From assembly GCA_023014335.1 (NCBI GenBank), contig JAECYW010000001.1:1-64000 (forward strand): 64,000 nt of DNA, in the 5' to 3' direction. Under the pieces are notes generated by a model that did no database searches, was not told where the DNA came from, and saw nothing but the letters and a program-made list of their open reading frames with translations. This DNA comes from Galerina marginata. Taxonomy: Eukaryota > Basidiomycota > Agaricomycetes > Agaricales > Galerinaceae. Position numbers and translations under genes: made by a program. Positions 1 to 11,169 of this stretch are shown here, in pieces. Positions within the stretch are counted from its first letter, which is position 1, and each line of letters starts with the position of its first letter.

Positions 1-386
1 GCGCACCGCGTTTCCCGCGTGATCACGTGTCTACTAAATGTCCCGAAAATGTTGAACAAGAGTCGAAAAAAACCCCGAACAGCCCGAACGCATAAGGCCC
101 TTGAGACCGTTGATCAGTTCCCAGACTCTGAAGGGAAGGGACCCAAATTGGGAAGGCGCCCAAAGAGGCTGGGTATCCGAGACTACACAGTATCCCTTCA
201 CGCGACACCGCGTATTCTAGTTCGTCAACTCTACAAGAATATTCTCGTGTGAAGGCGACTTTTATTCAATGGCCAATGTGAATGGAAGTCTGGCAGGATA
301 AGCCACGACTGATATACCTTCTCTTGTACCGTTTATATCCCTCCCACCATCCAAGGTGTAAATCCTAGACGTCCATTTCAACTGAA
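1..386. other. Left edge, no gene recognised; upstream region of the first secreted protein
   Basis: I see no supported gene here. A 77-codon plus-strand frame at 19-252 is basic, shows no family motif and overlaps other open frames, so it is not called. The final 60 bases hold a TATA-like stretch near 331-338 about 50 bases before the first secreted-protein start, which is a plausible core promoter position. Whether a gene from outside the window ends here cannot be told. Confidence 0.4.
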
Positions 387-1033
387 ATGTTTTTCTACTC
401 CCGTCTGGCGGTCAGTGATTTGAGCTTGACTGTACGCAATCTAAGACCATCTCGCAAGGCCATTATTGTCATTTTCTTCATGGCTCAGGTGTGCTTCGGT
501 CAAATTACATGCGAAACGTCGGGACCACCACTATCGACATCCAATTGTGCCAGCTTGATCCAGCCGTACTGCGATCGCCTTACCATTTCTGCAGTTTCAG
601 TAAGAGCAATTCTTCTATCCGGGTAATCTAGCTATGAGGTGATACTTCCTTCTTGCACAGTTCAACGCAGATGATCAGCTTTTCCGATGTTCCTTCAATC
701 CTACAACAAATCAAAACTGTGCGTTTTGGCCGCTGTTAAGGGCTCTGAAAACTGAAAACTTTTTTTTACCCTTCAGGTATCATTCGCGCTGGTGCATCAG
801 CGGGATTGAAAACTGCGCAGAGAGCCGACAACGTTACTTGTGCAGGAACCCTTTTTGCCATTGCAGGAGAATGCCCTCAGGTGATGCATTGCATTGCTCG
901 TTACCCTAAGACAGATTAAACTGATATTTGACATCGATAGGGTGGTTTTGGGACGTTGAATGGTTCACCTTTGACATATGCGATTAACGCTGAGCCGGGG
1001 ACATGCAACTTGTTACTTAAACCACAGCCATAG
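387..1033 (+). CDS. Small cysteine-rich secreted protein, copy A (intact)
   Basis: Five exons (387-410, 459-599, 661-718, 777-880, 941-1033) give a continuous 139-residue protein. The first intron joins MFFYSRLA to a hydrophobic run ending in CFGQ, making a good signal peptide with likely cleavage near Q25. The mature chain has eight cysteines, enough for four disulfides, and a Gly-rich C-terminal part (GGFGTLNGSP). The start is chosen because the downstream copy has the same first-exon/intron layout. It is probably extracellular. The cysteine pattern resembles agaric small secreted or glycan-binding (Y3-like) proteins, but I cannot assign it to a family with certainty. A paralogue lies 0.7 kb downstream on the same strand, so this is a tandem duplication. 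Confidence 0.7.
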
Positions 1034-1765
1034 GTCAAATGCAAATATATATAGCTGGACAAGTTTATTGCACGGCAAAATGGCTTGAGTCAACACTCAT
1101 TTATCTCCCCGTTGAAATCAAAAAATGAACTTCTTGCTCATGCACATATATTAGATGGGGACTTGACTTAGGCCACTCAAGGGAGTATACAACTATCGCT
1201 TAGTTTGTGGTTCCATCTGTTTCGGAGTTCGACGGTGTACCTTGCATGCGAAAATGACTCCATGGTTTGCTGGGAGAGGCAGTGAGCAGTCAGGTCTGCC
1301 GAATTTCTCGCCCGTTGGAAATGTACCAGATCCTTCAAAAATATATGCCATACCGTGCGCGGAGAAAGGATTTTTCCAGGGTAAGAGCCAGCCTATCAAA
1401 AACGGTGCACGGCTAATGATGCGTTGGGATACCCGAAGTTAGGAACTGGTGAAAAGTGGACCAGGACATGTACAGTCTGACAGCTTCCCGATGTTTCGCC
1501 ACGAAAGTTGACCCCCTACATTTGCCAAGTGGAAGATTTGACTGTAAAACGTAGTTCTGCGTCCACGATTGTGTGACACCTTTAAATTAGAACATATCGA
1601 GCCAACCAGGCCGTATCCTTCACTCACATGTGAACCATCACTCTCTCCAGAACCTCATTTAGATGTGACTGCAAGGTGAGTGTCCCAGGTATTTATACCT
1701 GATCAATAACTAATGACTGATTGAATCTTCAACGCTTCCTCTTAGTAAAACTCTCACTGCAGTTC
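1034..1765. other. Spacer between secreted-protein copies
   Basis: The 730-base spacer has no convincing gene. A 66-codon frame at 1242-1442 shows no family signature and does not resemble the flanking copies. The spacer presumably carries the terminator of copy A and the promoter of copy B. Confidence 0.4.
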
Positions 1766-2463
1766 ATGCTCAAAAGGTTACTTGACTCAAGCTTTGGGGT
1801 AAGCAATAGCCCCAAAAGCACGAACTGCAATATTTAAGCGATGCTTTTCAGATTTTCCTCACAGTTTTTGTCCTTCAAGGAATTTCCGGGCAAATTATCT
1901 GCGAAGACTCGGAGCCGCCACTAGCAACAAACCAATTGCGGCAACCCTACCTTGATCCAGGAATTTTGTAATCATGTAAACGCGTCCGCAGCTACGGTAA
2001 GACAAATTGTGTTTGTTCTGCAAACTATTTGTGTTCTAGACACGTCTTTTTATCTGGTGTTCATCACAGTTTAATGCTGAGGACCAAACTTTTCCGCTGC
2101 TTTTTCAATGCAACGGCAAACGGAAGCTGTTCGTCTACCTATAATACCAAGTCGAGTTCTTGACTGATATAATCAACCTTCATTAACTGCATAACGCAGG
2201 TAATTTCCGTCTCTTCGCGAACTCGGGAATCAAACCCGGTCAAAAATTTGACTCCACCATTTGTGCGGCGACACTATTTTCCATCGCTGCCGAATGTCCG
2301 CAGGTATTGCTCCCCAATTTTTGCGTGTATTACTTGTTGAATCTGAACCATAAATTCGAACGGTTAGAGCGGGCACGGAAATGTGACAGGATCACCCCTC
2401 GGTTATGCGCTTAACGCCTTGCCAGGCAAATGCCAATTGACGATAGGGCCTGCGCTCGGGTAG
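1766..2463 (+). pseudogene. Small secreted protein, copy B, with two frameshifts
   Basis: Exon order and intron positions match copy A: exon 1 at 1766-1798 with a GTAAGC donor, then blocks at 1852-1996, 2070-about 2155, 2200-2303 and 2368-2463. Residues such as CE.S.PPL, NC, the LFxIAxECPQ block and GSPLxYAxNAxPGxC line up with copy A. The reading frame breaks twice by one extra base: near 1925-1935 (after CTAGCAACA) and near 2086-2094 (in the CAAACTTTTCC tract). Either change alone gives early stops. The last two exons and the final TAG remain usable. It is therefore either a young pseudogene or an intact gene affected by two sequencing insertions. No function is assigned beyond secreted-protein paralogue. 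Confidence 0.7.
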
Positions 2464-3164
2464 CGTCGTCAACTAGTACACCTTTCCAACCTTACTCGAG
2501 TATTTCAATAGTTCTAAGTTTTTCCATGGGTGTCGGTCTCGAAAGCGCTGACTACTAGAGGCGTGTTAGAGGCAAAACATGTGGATTATGGACCTTGTTG
2601 TTGGAACGAGAAGATCGTTGTACTTGTGAGTGATGAATTGTGGGTGAGCAGTAAGATAAGATAGTGAATGTGAGTTGATGCTGACTCCGAATCATAGCGC
2701 AGCAAAAGGTTTATCACTAGATCGCAAAGAAAGATTTTTGATAGTTGGACGTGTTTCATTAATTATTCTTTGTGGAATACAACAACAAGAATCATGAAAG
2801 ATGTACAAACAGCAATTGAACCAAGGGAAGGGGGTGAAGAAAGCCGTCATTATGAACTCCCAGAAAAAAGTAAGTGGAAAGACAAGATTCACTAGTCGGA
2901 AAATGATGGTACGTAACCTGGCTGGTGGCCTTCCCGGGGTAAGTCGGATAGAGCAGCTGCAGGAATCCTTTGCCTCGATGATGAACTTCGTTCGCTTGTG
3001 ATACATTTTCTGCCGTGAGTTTTCTACGAGTTCTTGATGCAGGGGTATATATGATAGGTATGCTCGGGCCACCAACGTGATGGAAAGGAAGAAACGTGCC
3101 GGTAGTTGATAAAAGTGCCTTAGGATCCGTTATAGATCCTAAAGGGCGTCGTTGAGAGTGACAC
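2464..3164. other. Intergenic, downstream of calcineurin B
   Basis: About 700 bases between two convergent genes. Overlapping open frames on both strands (for example 2692-3075 and 2792-3181 minus, 2801-3001 plus) have no recognisable motif and contradict one another, so none is called. The stretch should hold the 3' ends of both flanking transcripts. Confidence 0.4.
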
Positions 3165-4192
3165 CTAGAAGAGATCTTCAAGTGTCATTTGCTTCACAAT
3201 GTCCTATGTACGTCGGACAAATCAGCATAAGAAGGATCGTAAACTGTGGGGTACGGAAAGCTTACCGTGTTGGCGACTGTTTGGGCAAACTCTTCAAAGC
3301 TTAGCTTGCCATCCCCATCCTTGTCTGCTTCCATGATCGTCTTGTCAACGATTTGTTGAAGTTGTTGGTCCTGTATATTTGATCAGTAAGGAGAAATCGC
3401 GGGGAAGAACATCCATACCTTTAAGTTGTTACCAACCATCATCTTAAGCACCAGGAAAGCTCTCCATTGGAGATGAAACCATCTCGGTCAACGTCATACA
3501 CATTAAACGCGACTATGAATGCATCCGAAGGGCAGTAAATGTGCAAAGTAGTTATTGATGAGGTAGTTCAGTAGGCGGGCGAGACCAGTAATTTAATCGC
3601 GATGGAGATTGAAGTGGAAGCATGAGAAAGTCAGGTTAATCCGCCAAAACAGAATGGCGGACACGTACATTTCAGCTTTTCCTCTCGCCCACCCCGACTG
3701 CTAAATGCGCTCAGCCCACCCACGAACTCTTGGAAATCGACTGTGCCTCCACCACTAACAATGATTTTACAGCCCATCAGGACGTGCATAGTTCCAAGAA
3801 GCACACGATACGCACTCTTCGTCAAAGATGGCAATCATCCGGGAAGCCAGAGGATTCGTCGCAATCTGCGGTATTTGCAAGAATTCTTCGCGATCGAGCG
3901 ATCCTGAACCGTTACTGTCGTTGTCCTTTGTCATTACTACTGCGGGGAAGACAAAGATAATGCGTACCTGTCGAGCTTCATGAATCGCTTCTTTAACCGC
4001 TCCAGCTCTGGCTGAGTGACTGTAAAAATGACATTCGTCAACGTGTTTTCGGCATGTAAGGGTGCGTTTCGACGAACAGTTGGAGCGACGCTCCATGTCT
4101 TCCATGAATTGAGACGCTATTTGTGTTCCGATGGTCAGAATCTCATGGCCATGTGAGGCGAAATGAGAAATCAACGTACGTGATTGGCCCAT
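3165..4192 (-). CDS. CNB1: Calcineurin regulatory subunit B, with a one-base deletion
   Basis: EF-hand regulatory subunit of the Ca2+/calmodulin-dependent phosphatase calcineurin, expected to bind the catalytic A subunit. Reading the minus strand, exon 1 is MGQS plus one base, followed by [13 protein letters not shown] 55-nt intron ending AACGACAG then leads into EF-hand 1 ([12 protein letters not shown]). Next come [14 protein letters not shown], the loop [12 protein letters not shown] and the loop [14 protein letters not shown]. The C-terminus is [12 protein letters not shown] with stop at 3165-3167. Everything matches the family except after NGEL (about 3452-3462): the sequence lacks one base, so the expected [11 protein letters not shown] is out of frame and a stop follows. 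The other three EF loops and all other splice phases are intact. In an essential-type gene this may be a homopolymer sequencing error (TTT for TTTT) or a null allele. The divergent neighbour is MSS1. Confidence 0.85.
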
Positions 4193-4381
4193 TGTTGCGT
4201 ATCGGGAAGACCTTTAAGATTTTAGACGCTCGGCTGGGGGGGTGTGGGCCAGGGGTTTGTTGAAGAACAGAAATAAAGTGATAAGCTTGGCGACGTTACG
4301 AATCTCCGTAATTCGTGGGATGATCGTCGGACCACGTGCAGACTCTTCTGAGAACCGCGTCGCGATTTTTTTCTTCTGTTC
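4193..4381. promoter_or_regulatory. Shared divergent promoter region, calcineurin B / MSS1
   Basis: Only 189 bases separate the start codons of two genes read outward in opposite directions, so both core promoters must lie here or inside 5' leaders. A CACGTG-containing palindrome-like site occurs at about 4333-4338. No clear TATA element was seen. Confidence 0.4.
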
Positions 4382-6437
4382 ATGTCACTCTTCAACCGGC
4401 ATTTCTCAAGATGGCTCCAAACGACTGATAGACATACATTCAGAAATTCTTCGAGAAGAAAGGGCTCCTTTTTGCCTTGCTACTGGTCGAGGAATGTTGG
4501 AAACTTGGTTACCACCGATTCTCAGAAGCAAACAATCTACGCTCTTTCAACGCCTCCTGGCAAGGGTGGAGTTGCCATTGTACGCGTTTCTGGTCCAGAT
4601 GCTTTGCATGTATGGAGGCGCATGGCCCGGTCGCACAAATTTGACCAACCAATGCGTGATCCAACTCCCTGGAAATTGCAACGCTGTCGTATCGTGCACC
4701 CAAAGAACGAATCGTTGATAGACGATGGTCTGGCTGTATATTTCCGAGGTTCGTGTGTCAATATTTTTCAATATTATTTTGTGAATAATTGCCAACCTGT
4801 AGCACCGTATTCATATACAACTCTGCCAACACTGGAGTTACATATACACTCAGGTCGTGCTCTAATTTCTGCACTTCTGTCGGCCCTCTCGTCATTTCCC
4901 AATCTTCGCCCGGCAGAGCCTGGTGAATTTACGCGTCAAGCCCTTATTGGAGGTCGCCTCGATCTGACTCAAGTGGAGGGTTTGCATGATCTAATCGAGG
5001 CTGATACGGAGGTTCAAAGGGTCTGGGCCCTGGGTAGTGCAGGAGTAAGTGCTGAACTTAGGCGTAATCCAGCAATTTCCATTCTGACATTTTTAAAGGG
5101 GGAAACACGAGCAGAATACGATTCGTTGCGCAAACAAATCATACATTGTCTAGCTCAAGTCGAAGCTCTTATCGACTTTGGAGAAGGCGAAGACATCGAA
5201 GAAGGAGTTTATGAACAAGGTGAGTCAAGGACTTAGTTTTAGCCCTTCGACTGCTGATAATTTCCCGTACTTGAATGAAGCCAAGACCGAAGCCTCGCTC
5301 CTCCTATCTCAAATCCAAAAGCACCTATCTGACAGCCGAAGAGGTGAAATGGTCCGTTCAGGAATCAGAATGGCCATTTTCGGACCTCCAAACGCTGGCA
5401 AAAGTAGCTTGTTTAACTACCTAGGTATTTGCCTTACCCTGCCTTCTTTTTTTTTGTTTTGGCAAAGTACTCAGTATCATATTACAGCAAACCGCCCAGC
5501 ATCAATTGTCACGCCCATCCCTGGAACCACCAGAGACGTTCTCGAACTAACTGTCGATATCGGGGGATTGCCCGTCGTCGTCGCAGATACCGCTGGTCTG
5601 CGAGAAACTGAAGACATTGTGGAAAGTATCGGCGTCCAACGTGGTATTGATGCGTGAGTTTCTTTACTTCATCTGTAGGAATCCCTCTCATCTCATCTCA
5701 TTTCTTTGCTCTTCTCATTTAGTATCAAGAATGCGGATATTTCGCTTTGCGTATTACCCCTTCCAGATGTTATCTCTCCTGCATCCTCGCCCTTCCACAA
5801 GGTGCAAATATCGATTCCTCCCGATGTGCAGGGCCTTATTACATCAAGCACTTACTTCCTATTCAACAAATCTGACTTGGTACCTCCTTCACAAAGAAAT
5901 TTTTTTCAAGAAGGATCCCTCTCTCAATTGACCCAGCAAGACCCCACGATAGACCTAAACGGTCGCTCATGGTCAGTCAGCCTAGTGACCAGTGACGGTG
6001 CACACGCTTTTGTGCAAGGTCTGGCAGACGCTTTGAAGACTAGGTATGGAAGTTTTCTCTGTTTTGCTTTGAAGGATGGCTTATCGCTTTTGCTTGACCT
6101 TGGTAGATTCAATATTCATGATCCTACGTCGTCCAATCACAGCAAGGTCCACGCCCCCCTCATAACTCGCGCACGCCACCGCGTGCACCTCGAGTCGGCA
6201 TGCAAATTTCTAGAAGCCTTCCTGGCCTTGCGTGAGTTTTGCTCGCTGTTCCACTTCTGACTTGTTCGGCATACAAACCATTTCTGATAATGTTCGTTGC
6301 CTACAGCTCCCGAGGAAGTTGTCCTTGCGGCAGAGGAGCTCCGGTATGCTGCCCAGGCGGTCGGACGCGTGACGGGCGATATCGGGGTTGAGGACGTCCT
6401 CGATGCACTTTTCAGGGACTTCTGTATTGGGAAGTAA
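4382..6437 (+). CDS. MSS1: Mitochondrial tRNA modification GTPase (MnmE/TrmE family)
   Basis: Eight exons (4382-4748, 4803-5044, 5099-5219, 5281-5424, 5488-5653, 5723-6043, 6107-6231, 6307-6437) give an unbroken 538-residue protein, close to the family length. With its partner MTO1, MSS1 installs the 5-carboxymethylaminomethyl-type group on wobble uridine of mitochondrial tRNAs. The first 30 residues are rich in Arg, Ser and Thr, as expected of a mitochondrial targeting peptide. The formyl-THF-binding TrmE N-domain follows ([15 protein letters not shown], then [11 protein letters not shown] and [11 protein letters not shown]). The G domain has the P-loop GPPNAGKSS near residue 278, the switch motif [14 protein letters not shown] and NKSD. 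The C-terminus ends FCIGK, the conserved Cys motif of the family. No frameshift is present. It shares a short upstream region with calcineurin B. Confidence 0.95.
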
Positions 6438-6712
6438 GCAGGGTTTCAACTTTGGACAATCTGAGGGTGTTCGCGATAGACATTAGGAAGTGAACGAGAT
6501 GTAAGTACGTGAATACTATTTCATACCATTGTTGCTTGAACTTGTTTAATCGGCAATCCATCACTCAGCTCACCACATTGGTTTATATAGGAGTCGATTA
6601 TCCCTGAACGCTGCAAGGACAGGGCTGCTCGACATGTGAAGATCATACTCCTAACCTGCATGTTCCAACCAGTTAAATACCGTTCTTCAGAATATAGCCG
6701 TTCAATCGAACC

Positions 6713-8268
6713 ATGACCTCCATACCCCAAGATGTTATCGACAGCATCATCGACATCCTCTCTACATCCGATAACGACAATTCGGACACATCTATCGCTG
6801 CGTTACGAGCATGTGCCCTCGCCTGCACCTCCTTCCTTTTCACAGTCCGCCGCTATCGCTTTCGCAAGCTCGTCGTGAAGGTCTACGGTTATGGCGCCCA
6901 TACGACCTCTGAGCAGGCCAAGAAACTGCAAGACCTTTTGGACATCCTCCAAACGGACCCTTTCCAACACAGCGTGCATAGTGTTTCGAACCAGATTAGG
7001 TCTTTGTGCTTCTCTTTCAACGTTGTGCGCAAGGATACAAATTTGATGGAACACACGCTACAATTCGACCAAACCATTGGGGCCGAACAACAGGCGTCCA
7101 TCCTACAATCTTTTCATGACGACATGCAGCTACACCAGTTGACCATCCCAGCCTTGACAGATGTCAGGCCAGATCCCAACTTGGTTCCTATCATTAAGAT
7201 GCTTTCTTCCGTCCAATATCTCGAGTGCTTATTTCCTCGCGGCGCTGTATTGTGGACGTGGCCTTTGTTGGACGAGGCGGTTAGGTCTGCCATCTTCACA
7301 CAGGCTTGTTGTCCAACGGTCACTTCTCTTCATTTTGGAAATATTGGCGACTTTCCAACCGACATCATCGCCAAATGCCAAAACCTCAGAAGTCTGCGCC
7401 TCCATCAAGTTAAAGCATCTATCGCTGCTTGCGAGCTCGGGCTCTCGTCCACAGTAGACCGTGATACGTCCGAAGCATCACCACCGCAGATTAGAGACCT
7501 GCATGCAACCTCTTCCTCTTCTACGTTTGGATGGTTTTTAGGATTGCCCACCCTGTCGCATTTGGTTTCGCTTAGGGTTTCGATGTCTCTCGTAAAAGAG
7601 GAAATGTTGATAACGTGGCGTCTTATCCAGTCATCTGTTAACTTGTTGGAGAGGCTAACGCTCGAAAACATACACCCCGTTGATTGTGAGTTTTATCGTC
7701 GCTTGGTTCTATGAAATTTTTGCAGACTTCTGGTTGGTCTATAGATTTTATCAAATTTGGTTATGTGTTCGACTTAAGCCTTTGTCGAAACCTCCGACAT
7801 CTGGGACTTCTGGGAAACATGCAGCTCGTCGTCAAGCCACAGAGATTCTCAATAGCAATGCTCATTGACCAGCTTATAGCCAACACTGCTGCTCCGACCT
7901 CAATAGAGACCATACAAATCGACTTGCAGTTCGGAATGATGGTACAAGGCACGGAGAAGATATCATTCTCTCAATGGACACAGTTAGACGCAGCACTCAA
8001 CAGTGCAAGTTTTCCTTTCCTCAGATCAGTTGACATCGATTTCTCTGGGATTTATATGTGGATAGGACAAGGTGTAGCTCAGACGAAGAGCGAAATCATG
8101 AAAATGGCTGAGGCTGAGATTCAACAATGCGTTCGAGATTCACTGCCCACAATCTTGAGCACCAAAACCCTCAATATCACTTTTAGGATTGAGGTTGACC
8201 TCTCCACCCTGCAAGATATGGTTTCATCTGGTTATTATGCTACGTTTATGCAGAACTTATCCTCGTAG
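6713..8268 (+). CDS. F-box-like protein, agaric type (1)
   Basis: Two exons, 6713-7685 and 7745-8268, encode 498 residues. The intron starts GTGAGT and ends at CTATAG; this acceptor restores the frame into FIKFGYVFDL. The N-terminus (IPQDVIDSIIDIL, then ALRACALACTSFL and RRYRFRKLVV) fits the degenerate F-box that opens many agaricomycete proteins. The rest is an unannotated, leucine-rich fold seen in such families. F-box proteins usually bind Skp1 in SCF ubiquitin ligases, and the variable C-terminus would choose the target. That role is inferred from the family only. Two further members lie at 12.3 and 14.3 kb, and a 57-bp copy of this gene's interior lies just downstream. Confidence 0.75.
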
Positions 8269-8413
8269 TTCCTGACTATGCATCTATTTGACTTTCTTGC
8301 AACATTTCCAGCGTTTCAGAGAAGCTGTTGGCCATTGCTATCAATATGATCTTATTTCTCGTCATGCATATACATTGTTATCCAGAAACAACCAAAACTG
8401 CCAGCCCGAAAAT

Positions 8414-8470
8414 GGGGTTTCGATGTCTTGTAAAAGAGGACATGCTGATAACCTGGCGTCTTATCCAGTC
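8414..8470 (+). pseudogene. Duplicated fragment of the upstream F-box gene
   Basis: About 57 bases reading GGTTTCGATGTCT...GGCGTCTTATCCAGTC match the segment at about 7574-7632 inside the F-box gene, with roughly five changes including a short deletion. The rest of 8269-9429 shows no matching gene, so this is a short relic of a local duplication. Confidence 0.6.
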
Positions 8471-9429
8471 AAGCAAATATCGCATGAGGTGAACAATGCG
8501 AATGAGAGGCGAACAATGGAGTGTGGCGCATGGGGGAATGGACAAATCGGTCGTTGGCTGAGCAGGGGCGTTCTTCGAAAACGCCTCCGGTAAGATGGCC
8601 GTGAGGGGAGTGGCTGTGTCAGGCGTGGAATGCGAAATAAGCGGTACGGCGCCTATCACCTGAAGTCGGCAAAATCCGACGTTAGAGCGCGCAGAGCGCG
8701 GCGGTGCTCATCACCATTCATCATGATAATTGCCCTTGCATCGTAGCTCAGTTTAGTTGAACCCATACTTGGCCTCTCCTTCATTCAGGGTCCATTTCCG
8801 TCTACCGGCCTGAGCTCTGGACTTTTCCCCTCCAACGTTACCCCTTACCTGTCTGTTCGTCGGATGGGGCTGGCGCTGCTTGTACCACCACAGCACCTCT
8901 TTGAATGTTTCCTGACCGGAAGGTCGAGTATGTAGAACAGAACGAGAAGTTGACTACAGCGGCTCATACAGCATCAGGCGAATCTCAGTGTCTTGGGTCA
9001 ATTGTGGTGCATTTTGCAAGAATTTCGAAAGGAGTTTACGGAGGGCGTTCATCGTACTTAATGTCATACTTTTTCGGAAATAACAGGAGCGCAATCTTCA
9101 AGTACCACGTTGCCATTCTCTCTTTTTAACCACAGCCTGAAAATTAAGGCAAGGTATTCAGAAATCTCATTTATTTGATCTACTGAGAATGTTAATAGTC
9201 GCACATTTCTCTGTCAGAATTATGACGCATTGACAATACACGTATCCCAGTTCAACAGCCGTACATTATTCTGCATTTGAACCTCTTTCTCTTTTCTCTG
9301 CCGACAGTGTTTATTCAGATGGGTCACAGCGCAGTTTCTCAAAACTTCAAATGATAAAAATCCCGTAGACTTTTGTATTCCGAGAAAGATTTAATACATT
9401 TGGAAATATTCGCTCTCGTATTCTGACTG
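8471..9429. other. Intergenic, no gene recognised
   Basis: Frames such as 8905-9129 plus (74 codons) lack family motifs. This interval lies between the convergent 3' ends of the F-box gene and the phosphoesterase gene. Confidence 0.4.
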
Positions 9430-11169
9430 TCAGAAGGTGGCGGGAGTTGGCAAAGTGACCGGTGTATCACTTCGTAATTGATTGGTGATGAGGTGTTCGA
9501 AGGTTGACGCAAAGCCCACGCGTGTTGTGAGAGGCTCACCACCATCCAGATTCCACAGCTGGCCATCATAGAGTTGTTGAGATACTACCTAACGTTATAG
9601 GTTGAGGAGCCGGGTACGTACCTTCCCGATAAACGCAGCTATAGAAGAATGAGAATAAGACAGGCCCTGATTTTGGCCAGCGTGTTCGATCACTCCTTTC
9701 TGAACCCATGGGGAGATGATCAGTGTCGGAACCCTACAATAATGTCGAGCAACGTTTAATCCAATAGAGCTGACGAAAAGATAGGGACTCACCGAACGCC
9801 TAGACGATCAAAATTGAAGGTGTAGTTCTTTCCATCCAGAGAAACTTCGGTGTACGTGAGGCCGTCAGGATTCGGTACGCCAGTCGGCGGAGAAACATGG
9901 TCGGCGAAACCCTAGATTGGTATTCGGAAAATTAATTGAGTGGATATACTTATGTCTAGTTATTTACTCACTCCATGTTCGTCAAAACTGATGAGAAACA
10001 ATGTATTGTTCCACTGAGGAGATCCTCGAACGGCTTCGTAGACTGATTTGGTCCAGGCTTCCCCAAGATTGATTGGGCTAGGTGGGTGCATGGAGTCAAA
10101 ATTGCAGCACTAGCAATGGGAGTGAGGTCGTGATAATAAAATCATATTCAACACCACACCTCAGGATTAATATAAGTAAACTGTGGAAGCTTTCCCGCCT
10201 TCGCATCAGCAAAAAACTGTGCAATCGGTCTAACGTTGCTTGCAACCTTTCCTGTTGACTGAGTCCAGGAGTAAAACTCTGAGTCAGGATTGAAGCTAGA
10301 ATTAAAATAGTTAATCCAGGTAATATTATTTTCGGAGAGTTGCTGGAAGATGGAGCGTTGGGGCAACGCGAAGATGTTAAAGTCGTTATCGTTCTTGCCA
10401 TGCCCATGGGAGGTACCAGAGGTTAGATACGCCCTATGAATGTCGATTCACGTCAGATATCAAATAGCAAGTGTCTTAGGAAATAAAAAGTCGGCTGACC
10501 TGTTAGGATTGGTAGGACCTGGAACATCAGCGAACCACCGATCGAAAATCACGAAGTTCTCTGCCATGGTGCGGTAAACTGGGATGTTATTTTCTGACAT
10601 ATAAATTATAGTCTCGCTAGCACGAGTGATGTTGTTGCTCTTGAAAAGAATAGCTTCGGTCTCGAGAAATCCCAGCATATTTTCTGCTGCGAGGACTTGC
10701 GGTGGTGGTAGGGACTCGTTCGGGTGGAAGTCGGAGAAGAGCTCGAAAGTGACGGCGCTCACGGAGTGCCCAGGATCGTCAGGTTGGACGTTACCTGCTT
10801 TAGGTGTAGCACAGATTTGAGTGGCAGCATGTAGTGTCACATTTATCTGTTGAAGAATAACGTTAGATAGTGAAGACGGAGCTGCATTGGTCGGATGGAG
10901 ATAGCTTACTGAGTTACAGTACTTGCGATTGAGGTTGCGAAGGTTGTCGATGTCCGTGCTGTAAGAGAGGTCTCCAAAAAGCCAATCGAAAGACCTCAAG
11001 ATGAAGTAAACTGAGCTTTCCTTGAGAAAAAAATTGAAAAAACTCTTGTAACATACCTATTTTCTTGGATGAGGATAACAACATTTTTGATATTGTCGCG
11101 GAAGCTTTGAGCACTAGAGAGCCCCGCCAGGCTAGCCAGAGTAAGAGCAACTATGCGTAGGTTGACCAT
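9430..11169 (-). CDS. Secreted phosphoesterase (acid phosphatase / phospholipase C-like, PF04185 type)
   Basis: About 440 residues over eight exons. The start at 11169 is preferred because it opens directly into a signal peptide, MVNLRIVALTLASLAGLSSA. The alternative Met 11 codons upstream would bury the signal. Motifs of the alkaline-phosphatase-like phosphoesterase family occur in order: NVVILIQENRSFD (metal-binding Asn/Glu region), DDPGH, RWFADVPGPTNPNR, SGTSHGHG and FLISFDEHGGFADHVSPP. The last carries the Asp-Glu-His and Asp-His metal ligands. Several N-glycosylation sequons (NVT, NIT, NSS, NNT) fit secretion. It should hydrolyse phosphomonoesters or phosphodiesters outside the cell, but the exact substrate cannot be read from sequence. 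Splice junctions tested by eye keep the frame throughout, with the final stop at 9430-9432. Confidence 0.88.

Noticed and set aside
3930..4000. A second frameshift in calcineurin B after KRFMKLD
   Set aside because: An initial model with a 28- or 42-nt intron broke the frame, but a 55-nt intron ending AACGACAG joins LD to [11 protein letters not shown] in frame and restores EF-hand 1.
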